In this document: positions 57,955-64,000 of the stretch, in pieces
Layout: every line of letters starts with the position of its first letter
How positions within the stretch are numbered: position 1 is the first letter of the stretch
Assembly (NCBI RefSeq): GCF_032678705.1
Contig: NZ_JAVTSS010000001.1
Span: forward strand, 1,860,001 to 1,924,000
Reading direction: 5' to 3'
Origin: Pedobacter frigiditerrae
GTDB lineage: Bacteria > Bacteroidota > Bacteroidia > Sphingobacteriales > Sphingobacteriaceae
Length of the DNA: 64,000 bases
Program-made: the position numbers and the translations under genes
The notes under the pieces: generated by a model
What the model saw: the letters and a program-made list of their open reading frames with translations, nothing else
Database searches by the model: none
What the model was told of the DNA's origin: nothing

Positions 57955-58785
57955 ATGAGGCTATTCTTTTTAATGCTCATTATCTGTGTATGGTCTACAA
58001 GCGTAATTGCTCAGCAAGACAGCACTAAAACTACTACAGCTACAGTTGCTTTACTATACAATAGCGATATCAGTTATTACGGCCAGGCTACTACAGAAAG
58101 ATATCCATATATTTTAGCTAATGCAACAGTTCGTTTTCCATTTGGTTTATACCTATCAGCTGGGGGCTATCAATTGTTAAATTATGGCGGTAGTTTATCA
58201 GAAGCTGATTTAGGAATTGGTTATGACCATGATTTTAATGACAAATGGAACGCAAGTTTAAGTTATACTCGATCCTTCTTTCCTAAAAGCTCACCCCTTT
58301 TGGCAGCTGCAAATGAGAATAATTTCAACTTGACTTCTACTTATAAAGGCAAATGGATAAAAACTAGCTTAGCCGCAGATTATGCCCTTGGAAAACAACA
58401 AGATTTTTTTCTAACCTTAACAAACTCCAAAGAAATAGACCTTGGTTACTTTTTAAATGGGAATAATCTCATTAGCATTGAACCTGCAATAGAGATAGTT
58501 GCAGGAACAAGGCATTTTTTTGAAACTTATATCGTAGAAAAAGAAAAGCGCAATAATGGGAATGGTAAAGGACAGGGCAACACGCAAACCGTGATTACTT
58601 ATACCGACGTAGCGAAAAACAGCTTTGAACTCTTATCTTATAATTTCAAAATCCCATTGACCTTAAGCAGGTCAAATTATATGTTTGAAGCGAACTATCA
58701 ATTTTCTATATTAGGTAGCAAATCAAATTCAGATTTAAAGTCGCACAATTCTATTTTTGGCTTGGCATTTTATTATCAATTTTAA
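57955..58785 (+). CDS. Outer-membrane beta-barrel protein of unknown function
   Basis: A 276-residue exported protein with signal peptide (MRLFFLMLIICVWSTSVIAQ) and a beta-barrel-like chain of alternating aromatic/polar strands ending in AFYYQF (terminal Phe). A loop contains a Gly/Asn-rich stretch (EKRNNGNGKGQGNTQ near residue 195). No family is recognised with confidence. It lies 9 bp after the Lys/Pro-rich protein and 9 bp before the response regulator gene, so it belongs to the two-component operon and may be part of the sensed or adjusted structure. Confidence 0.7.
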   Translation: MRLFFLMLIICVWSTSVIAQQDSTKTTTATVALLYNSDISYYGQATTERYPYILANATVRFPFGLYLSAGGYQLLNYGGSLSEADLGIGYDHDFNDKWNASLSYTRSFFPKSSPLLAAANENNFNLTSTYKGKWIKTSLAADYALGKQQDFFLTLTNSKEIDLGYFLNGNNLISIEPAIEIVAGTRHFFETYIVEKEKRNNGNGKGQGNTQTVITYTDVAKNSFELLSYNFKIPLTLSRSNYMFEANYQFSILGSKSNSDLKSHNSIFGLAFYYQF

Positions 58786-58794
58786 ACGCTTATA

Positions 58795-59469
58795 ATGAAA
58801 GTCTTAATAATTGAAGATGAAAAAACAATGGCTTTTGAAATGGAAGCTTCCCTAAAAAAGGCCTTTTACCTTTGCGACTTAGCGCATTCCTTTAAAACTG
58901 GCTTAGAAAAGCTAAAGCTCAATCAATATGATTTTATTCTAATCGACTTAAGTTTGCCAGATGGCGATGGCCTTGACTTACTGAAAGAAGCTAAAAAACA
59001 CAATGCTGACGCTGCCTATATCATCATCACTGCCAGAACTAACTTAAAAGATAGGATAACTGGTCTAGACCTGGGTGCAGATGATTACCTGCCAAAACCA
59101 TTTTACTTATTAGAGTTACAATCTAGAATGCAAGCCATCGCAAGGCGAAAATTTAACATCGCCGAAGATTTACTTTCTATTGGAAATTTTAAAGTGGATA
59201 TTAAAAAAAGGCAAATTAAATATGAACTTGAAGAAATAAACCTTTCTCGTAAGGAGTTTGATTTACTAAGTTATTTATTGCTCCATAAAAACAGAGTACT
59301 AACTCGGGTACAGTTAAGTGAGCATATTTGGGGCACTTTTGTAAATGACGACTATGATTCAAACTACATTGATGCTCACATTAAAAACATCAGAAAGAAA
59401 TTAAATTGCCATGCCAATACAGATTGGCTAGAAACAGTGCGTGGTGTAGGTTACAGGGTTAAGAATTAA
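58795..59469 (+). CDS. OmpR-family response regulator
   Basis: A 224-residue OmpR/PhoB-type regulator. The receiver domain (about 1-118) has the acidic pair in IIEDEK, the phospho-Asp in DFILIDLSLPDGDG (about residue 51) and the Lys of PKPFYLLEL (about 101). The winged-helix DNA-binding domain (about 125-222) contains NLSRKEFDLLSYLLLHKNRVLTR and the final GVGYRVK wing. The kinase gene starts 1 bp after its stop. It probably binds the direct repeats at 57523-57580 and so controls its own operon and the divergent DUF4382 gene. Confidence 0.94.
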   Translation: MKVLIIEDEKTMAFEMEASLKKAFYLCDLAHSFKTGLEKLKLNQYDFILIDLSLPDGDGLDLLKEAKKHNADAAYIIITARTNLKDRITGLDLGADDYLPKPFYLLELQSRMQAIARRKFNIAEDLLSIGNFKVDIKKRQIKYELEEINLSRKEFDLLSYLLLHKNRVLTRVQLSEHIWGTFVNDDYDSNYIDAHIKNIRKKLNCHANTDWLETVRGVGYRVKN

Positions 59470-59470
59470 T

Positions 59471-60799
59471 ATGAGACTCTCAACAAAACTAACCTTATTT
59501 ATTACTGGCTCTAAGTTAGCCATCGTACTGCTATTTATCATTACGCTTCCTTTTTTGGTAGAACAAATCGCCTCTCAATTTACCAATTACACCTTAAAAC
59601 AACAGCGCAAAGAGGTATTAAAAAACATTAACAAAAATGGAATAGTCTATTATTTACAGGGCGATGAAAGTTATGGTAGTTATACCATGCTAAAAGAAGA
59701 ATTTGTTGCCTTATTGCCCGTTAGTGGAAATTTTAAGGCAGACACCATTAAAGATGCCCAGCGAATTGTTGAAAATGACACACTCTCCTACCGCATATTA
59801 AGTGAGACTTTTAAATTCGAAAACAAAAATTACCTTTTAGAAATAGGTAAAACGAGTGCAAGTATTAATCAATACAACAAGCAGTTACAACAATTTGCAT
59901 CTTATGTACTTGTCATATTAATCCTACTCTCCATTATTATAGACCTAACTTTTATCAGAATGGTGATTAAACCTTTATCAAAAATCATTAAGTCTAGGTT
60001 AATCAATATGAAATTTCCCTTCAAGTTTGATGAGCATCCCGTAAAAACTTCGACTACAGATTTTAAATACCTTGATGAATCTCTTGCGCTTTTGATGAAC
60101 CAAATTAACGAGGCTTTTTATAAAGAAAGAGAATTTACGTCTAATGCTTCCCATGAAATAATGACACCCATCAGCATTTTGCAACATAAAATGGAAAATT
60201 TGTTGGCAGAAGAAGGACTCACAGAAAGTGCTGCCTTGGCTATTATAGAAATGATGAAAACATTAAATCGTTTGAAAAAAATATCAAATTCTTTATTGTT
60301 AATAGCGAGAATCGAGAACCAACAGTACCATGATAAAGAAGAGGTTAAACCTTTAGATTTATTCAACTTAATTATCGAAGAAATAAGTCATCGTTTAGAA
60401 GAAAAAAACTTAAATATTCAAATTAAAATCAACAAGGATGTTGTGTTAAGAGATATCAATAAGGATTTATTATATCAGCTAATTTTTAACCTTGTTCATA
60501 ACGCTATCAAATTTAACCGTGAAGGAGGTAGCATTTCAATTTCTGATAATTTTACTACCACGGGCGAATATGAAATTAATGTTTCAGATACTGGAATGGG
60601 TATTTCTGCAGAACAATTACCTCACATTTTTGACCGTTTTATTAAATCTAATGCGGCTGAAAATTATGGTTACGGTTTAGGATTAACGATCGTTAAAAGC
60701 ATTGTAGATTATCATCATTTAAATATAAAAGTAGAGAGCAAATTAAATGAGGGAACAGCTTTTAAAGTGGTATTTTCAAATTGGAAAAAAGCCCAATAA
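59471..60799 (+). CDS. Membrane sensor histidine kinase, OmpR partner
   Basis: A 442-residue inner-membrane sensor kinase with two helices (about 12-33 and 139-162) bounding a periplasmic domain (about 34-138) of no recognised family. The DHp helix carries SNASHEIMTPISILQHKM (His near residue 222). The catalytic domain has NLVHNAIKFNREGG (N box), SDTGMGISAEQ (G1), FDRFI and GYGLGLTIVKSI (G2). It follows the response regulator directly and is followed by a convergent 31-codon minus-strand gene. The genes 57619 to 60799 are all on one strand with short gaps. Confidence 0.93.
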   Translation: MRLSTKLTLFITGSKLAIVLLFIITLPFLVEQIASQFTNYTLKQQRKEVLKNINKNGIVYYLQGDESYGSYTMLKEEFVALLPVSGNFKADTIKDAQRIVENDTLSYRILSETFKFENKNYLLEIGKTSASINQYNKQLQQFASYVLVILILLSIIIDLTFIRMVIKPLSKIIKSRLINMKFPFKFDEHPVKTSTTDFKYLDESLALLMNQINEAFYKEREFTSNASHEIMTPISILQHKMENLLAEEGLTESAALAIIEMMKTLNRLKKISNSLLLIARIENQQYHDKEEVKPLDLFNLIIEEISHRLEEKNLNIQIKINKDVVLRDINKDLLYQLIFNLVHNAIKFNREGGSISISDNFTTTGEYEINVSDTGMGISAEQLPHIFDRFIKSNAAENYGYGLGLTIVKSIVDYHHLNIKVESKLNEGTAFKVVFSNWKKAQ

Positions 60800-60895
60800 T
60801 TATCGCTGTTTTTCTTTCTTGAATATCGAATAAAACACCAAAAGCCCGCCAGAGATAGAGATTAAGCCAAGTATAAATGATGTAGTGTCGTTCAT
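60800..60895 (-). CDS. Small membrane protein, 31 residues
   Basis: A 31-codon frame from ATG 60895 (MNDTTSFILGLISISGGLLV then FYSIFKKEKQR) encodes one hydrophobic helix with a basic C-terminal tail, the make-up of a real single-span small protein. The start is preceded by GAGGG, 4-5 bases upstream, one of the few good Shine-Dalgarno matches seen. It abuts the convergent kinase stop at 60799. A terminator-like hairpin lies 14 bases before its leader, on the same strand. No family is recognised. It may be a stand-alone regulatory or transporter-associated membrane peptide. Confidence 0.5.
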   Translation of the reverse strand: MNDTTSFILGLISISGGLLVFYSIFKKEKQR

Positions 60896-60908
60896 AAGCC
60901 CTCAAAAT

Positions 60909-60937
60909 AAAAAAGGGCAGTCAAAGCATGACTACCC
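60909..60937 (-). terminator. Minus-strand terminator-like hairpin upstream of the 31-residue gene
   Basis: On the minus strand, GGGTAGTCA-tgctt-TGACTGCCC pairs over nine positions (one T-G wobble) and is followed by TTTTTT. No minus-strand gene was found in 60938-61103. It may end a short RNA started there, or it may attenuate the small membrane gene. Confidence 0.6.
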
Positions 60938-61103
60938 CTCTTGTTTAGATTGTACTAATGTAACATCATAAAGATTGGATTGTTTGAATTAAAAATCTCT
61001 TCAAATTTATGTTTCCTCAATTTCCACTTGTATCACTCTCTATTCTTTACTTCCTTAACTCAACAAAAATAAATAACTTGTAAGCCAATTCGGTTAATGA
61101 AAT

Positions 61104-62081
61104 ATGGAAGAAATAAACTGGGGCATAATTGGCTGTGGAGATGTAACAGAAGTAAAAAGCGGACCTGCATTTAACAAAGTATCAAACTCAAAGTTAATTG
61201 CAGTCATGCGTAGAGATGCACAAAAAGCTAAGGATTATGCGAGCAGACATCAGGTACCAAAATGGTATGCAAATGCCGATGAATTGATTAATGACCCAGC
61301 TATTAATGCCATTTATATCGCCACCCCACCCTCTAGCCATACTGAATATGCCTTAAAAGCCATAGCTGCCGGCAAATCTGTATATGTAGAAAAACCGATG
61401 GCGCTTAGTTATAACGATGGTAAACAAATGGTTGATGCCGCAAATGCTAACGGTGTAAAATTAGTGATCGCACATTACCGTAGAGAACAACCCTTTTTCT
61501 TGAAAATTAAATCTTTAATTGATGAAAATACTATAGGGAAAGTTCGTTTGGTTAACCTTAGTTTTTTACAACCTTCCATTAACGATGTAATTGCAAAAAG
61601 TGCTGCCAACTGGCGAATTGATCCGTCAATTTCTGGAGGTGGCTTGTTCCATGACATGGCTCCTCATCAACTCGATTTGATGCTTTATTTTTTTGGTGAG
61701 GTTGAACGTTCCGTTGGTTTATCTACATCAACCACTAATAGCATAGCTGATGATTTGGTAACTGGGCAAGTCCAATTTAAAAACAATACCATATTTAATG
61801 GGACTTGGTGTTTTAATGTTGCCAAAACAGATACTACCGACCGATGTGATATCTACGGTGAAAATGGAAAAATTAGTTTTCCTATTTTCGGTAATCAACT
61901 TAGCCTTACTCAAAATGGGGAAACTACCATTTACGAAGCCGAACCTTTAGCACACGTACAGCAACCTATGATAGCTAAAGTGGTAGCTTACTTTTTAGGC
62001 AAGGCCGAAAACCCTTGCAATGGCGAAACTGCCTTAGAGACAATGAAGTTATTAGATGCTTTTACTCAAAAACAAAGCTAA
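61104..62081 (+). CDS. Gfo/Idh/MocA-family NAD(P)-dependent oxidoreductase
   Basis: A 325-residue Gfo/Idh/MocA oxidoreductase. The N-terminal Rossmann fold (about 1-120) has GIIGCGDVTEVKSGPA, a variant of the usual GxGxxG loop, then IYIATPPSSHTEYALKAIAAGK and the catalytic EKPMAL motif (Lys near residue 96). The C-terminal domain (about 125-310) has GGGLFHDMAPHQLDLMLYFFGE with the proton-relay His. The family dehydrogenates sugars, inositols or their derivatives; the substrate is not readable. It is followed after 11 bp by a PLP enzyme gene, and the two are probably cotranscribed. Confidence 0.92.
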   Translation: MEEINWGIIGCGDVTEVKSGPAFNKVSNSKLIAVMRRDAQKAKDYASRHQVPKWYANADELINDPAINAIYIATPPSSHTEYALKAIAAGKSVYVEKPMALSYNDGKQMVDAANANGVKLVIAHYRREQPFFLKIKSLIDENTIGKVRLVNLSFLQPSINDVIAKSAANWRIDPSISGGGLFHDMAPHQLDLMLYFFGEVERSVGLSTSTTNSIADDLVTGQVQFKNNTIFNGTWCFNVAKTDTTDRCDIYGENGKISFPIFGNQLSLTQNGETTIYEAEPLAHVQQPMIAKVVAYFLGKAENPCNGETALETMKLLDAFTQKQS

Positions 62082-62092
62082 ATCATATAGCT

Positions 62093-63202
62093 ATGGATCA
62101 AAACTGGTATTTATTTGATGGAAGTGAAACTTTAGACACGCCTTCATTGGTGATCTATCCACAGCGTGTATTACGTAATATCAAATTACTCAAAAACACC
62201 ATATCGGGTATTGAAATTTATCCGCATGTTAAAACGCATAAATCTACGGAGATTACCAAGATACTAATGAGTGAGGGGATTAACTCTTTTAAATGCGCCA
62301 CCATTACAGAGTCAGAAATGTTGGGGAAGACTGGCGCTGTTAAGGCCCTATTGGCTTACCAACCGACGAAATTAAAACTACAGCGATTAATCCAGTTGAT
62401 TAAAAAATATCCACAAACTAAATACTCTTGTTTAGTGGATAATATCAAATCAGCTCAGCTAATCTCAAACATTGCTCAAGAAAACGGTTTAAAGATTCCT
62501 GTTTTCATCGACTTAAATGTAGGGATGAACAGAACTGGAATTCAGCCAGCAAATGCTTTTAATTTATTTATCGAATTGCAAGATTTAAAAGGTATTGAAT
62601 TTGCGGGTGTACACGCTTATGATGGACATAGAAATGAAGTAGTCTTAGACGAAAGAACTAAACAAGTTGAAACAAGCTTTGAACTTGTAGAAAAACTCAG
62701 GAACAGTATTGAAACTGCAGGTTTTCCCTTCCCAAAGTTAATTGCAGGCGGCTCTCCTACTTTTGCCATTCACGCTAAACGTAAAAATGTAGCGGTTAGT
62801 CCGGGTACATTTGTGTTTTGGGACAAAGCTTATCGCGAACAAATAACAGAACATCAATTCGAGTTTGCAGCGTTAATTTTAACCAGAGTAATTTCCTTAC
62901 CAGCAAAAGATAAAATTTGCCTAGACCTCGGTTATAAAGGCGTTGCAGCAGAAAAAGACTTATCACAACGTGTGCAACTCTTGAATGCACCCGATTTGAT
63001 TCCTTATAGCCATAGCGAAGAACACTTAGTGATGCAAGTTAAGGAAAGTCATTCTTATCAAATCGGCGATTTATTTTATGCATTGCCAGCGCACATTTGT
63101 CCTAGTGTAGCTTTGTACAATCGTGCTTACACAGTGGTGGATGGTAAACTACATCAGCCTTGGTTAATTAACGCTAGGGATCATGATCTGTATGAAGATT
63201 AG
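62093..63202 (+). CDS. D-threonine aldolase-like PLP-dependent enzyme (DSD1/alanine-racemase fold)
   Basis: A 369-residue fold-type III PLP enzyme of the D-threonine aldolase / D-serine dehydratase-like group, from the ATG at 62093. A longer frame from 62015 would overlap the oxidoreductase gene and is rejected. The N-terminal barrel has DTPSLVIYPQRVLRNI and the PLP lysine in YPHVKTHKSTEI (about residue 43). IDLNVGMNRTG and the following HAYDGHR complete the barrel side of the active site. A C-terminal beta domain carries a probable metal-binding HICPSVALYN (His and Cys near residue 338). The enzyme likely cleaves or dehydrates a D-beta-hydroxy amino acid. It follows the oxidoreductase by 11 bp. 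Confidence 0.87.
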   Translation: MDQNWYLFDGSETLDTPSLVIYPQRVLRNIKLLKNTISGIEIYPHVKTHKSTEITKILMSEGINSFKCATITESEMLGKTGAVKALLAYQPTKLKLQRLIQLIKKYPQTKYSCLVDNIKSAQLISNIAQENGLKIPVFIDLNVGMNRTGIQPANAFNLFIELQDLKGIEFAGVHAYDGHRNEVVLDERTKQVETSFELVEKLRNSIETAGFPFPKLIAGGSPTFAIHAKRKNVAVSPGTFVFWDKAYREQITEHQFEFAALILTRVISLPAKDKICLDLGYKGVAAEKDLSQRVQLLNAPDLIPYSHSEEHLVMQVKESHSYQIGDLFYALPAHICPSVALYNRAYTVVDGKLHQPWLINARDHDLYED

Positions 63203-63301
63203 TTTAACATGTCCAAAAGCAAATTCATTTTTATTCCAAGCAATTGCAAACCCCCTTACTTATGATTTTCAAATTATCAAAATGCTGTTAGGATGATCAA
63301 A

Positions 63302-64000
63302 TTATGTATTATTCGCTATTTCTTTAATAATATTGTCTAGCTCTTTTGATGATTCACAAAGAATAGCCAACAACTCTTTCTGTTCTTCGCTAAGGTCGCT
63401 GGTATTTAATAGTTCAACTATCGACATCATTCTTGCTAAAGGTGCCCTTACCACATGAGATTGCATCCAGCTAATTTCTTTTAGCTTTTTGTTTTGAGAT
63501 TTAATTTGTTCTACATATCGGTATTGCTCGCTAACATCACGCTGTATACTAATCCACCTAACCAATTCTCCATCTTCACCAAAAACCGGACTAAGACTAA
63601 TGCTCACATGATAACTATCTCCAGCCTTTGTATAATTAATCAGTTCTACCTTGGTTGCCGTTCTCGATGCGACAGCATTTTCTAACTTGATTAATTCTTT
63701 TTGCTTACTATTAGAACCATGCAAAATATCTGGTGCACTTCCTATTAATTCCTCTTTTGTATAACCAGACATATCTACCATGGCTTGGTTCACATAAATA
63801 ATTAAAGGTTTAGATTCGGATGCATCTGTAATGAGTACGCCATCTGAGGTATTAATTACCACAGACTCCAGTAGCTTAGACCATTCTTCTTCTCTTTTTC
63901 TGGAGGTAATATCTTGCATAGCCCCAATCATCCTATAAGCTTTACCTTCTTCATCGACAGTGATAAATCCCCTATCATAAAAATTCCGATAAATACCATC
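63302..64000 (-). CDS. PAS-domain histidine-kinase-like protein without ATPase domain (cut by window edge)
   Basis: A partial gene: its reading frame is open to the window edge at 64000, where the translation DGIYRNFYDRGFITVDEEGK is a PAC-like end of another PAS domain. The visible 233 codons hold that end, one complete PAS domain (from SWSKLL-like EEWSKLLESVVINTSDGVL, with SGYTKEELIG), and a DHp-like helix MQSHVVRAPLARMMSIVEL. A normal TAA stop follows about 45 residues later. No HATPase domain is present, so it ends where a kinase core should begin. Either it is a truncated kinase or a PAS protein that pairs with other kinases. Its N-terminus lies outside the window. Confidence 0.78.
   Translation of the reverse strand, partial: DGIYRNFYDRGFITVDEEGKAYRMIGAMQDITSRKREEEWSKLLESVVINTSDGVLITDASESKPLIIYVNQAMVDMSGYTKEELIGSAPDILHGSNSKQKELIKLENAVASRTATKVELINYTKAGDSYHVSISLSPVFGEDGELVRWISIQRDVSEQYRYVEQIKSQNKKLKEISWMQSHVVRAPLARMMSIVELLNTSDLSEEQKELLAILCESSKELDNIIKEIANNT

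Noticed and set aside
61476..61656. Short minus-strand frame inside the oxidoreductase gene
   Set aside because: Shadow of the coding strand; no own start signal or family.

Overview
This is an AT-rich stretch of a Bacteroidota chromosome, most likely from the Sphingobacteriaceae (Pedobacter-like). Clues are GLPGLI-family proteins beside a TonB-receptor-like protein, DUF4397 and DUF4382 lipoproteins, a BlaI/BlaR1-type M56 pair, Bacteroidota TAnnTTTG promoter motifs and the near-absence of strong Shine-Dalgarno sequences. No tRNA, rRNA, transposase, phage gene or CRISPR array was seen. The backbone is ordinary chromosomal housekeeping (argS, rnr, rplU-rpmA, prenyl synthase, cold shock) mixed with accessory blocks.

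Layout. 0.1-2.7 kb: end of a non-phosphorylating L-fucose (or related deoxysugar) pathway: mutarotase, lactonase, L-lactate/2-hydroxyacid dehydrogenase. 3.4-8.2 kb: lipoprotein aldose epimerase, HAD protein plus Nudix-fold regulator, AI-2E-type exporter, TSUP permease. 8.5-19 kb: argS, two amidinotransferase-fold enzymes and a PLP arginine decarboxylase, interrupted by a PhnA-like protein and a pectin-type pair (GH28 and a six-hairpin glycosidase). 19.7-29.3 kb: exonuclease, double ABC ATPase, OMPLA-like protein, then rnr, two tandem paralogues and prenyl synthase. 29.4-30.3 kb: rpmA with a long Ala/Lys tail, and rplU with a clear promoter.

32.3-41.2 kb holds the most interesting group. Three GLPGLI paralogues, the last overlapping a TonB-receptor-like gene by four bases, are followed by a BlaI/BlaR1-type pair. 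The blaI promoter and the first two GLPGLI promoters carry the same array of TACGA/TCGTA half-sites with the same spacings. I infer a single regulon in which a membrane M56 protease senses a signal, inactivates BlaI and derepresses the GLPGLI/outer-membrane operon.

41.4-47.2 kb: two membrane-anchored paralogues with a dicarboxylate symporter, an ECF sigma/anti-sigma pair, a DUF922 protein and a DUF4397 lipoprotein. 47.3-53.0 kb: a signalling island of two PAS kinases, a NarL-type regulator, a pseudo-receiver with Glu at the phosphorylation position, and a divergent ECF sigma factor. 53.2-56.5 kb: MFS exporter, CoiA-like protein, cold-shock protein, M23 peptidase. 56.7-60.8 kb: a two-component operon with outer-membrane and Lys/Pro-rich proteins, divergent from a DUF4382 lipoprotein across a symmetrical pair of 11-bp-spaced direct repeats. 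61.1-64 kb: an oxidoreductase, a D-threonine-aldolase-like enzyme and a PAS protein that runs off the window edge.

Intergenic DNA is unusually rich in dispersed palindromes: nested TCGTCAT...ATGACGA elements, TCGGTTGGTG hairpins, CCGTCGG hairpins, a 282-bp unit with perfect 20-bp inverted ends, and several copies in opposite orientation. Spurious short ORFs inside these repeats were left out.
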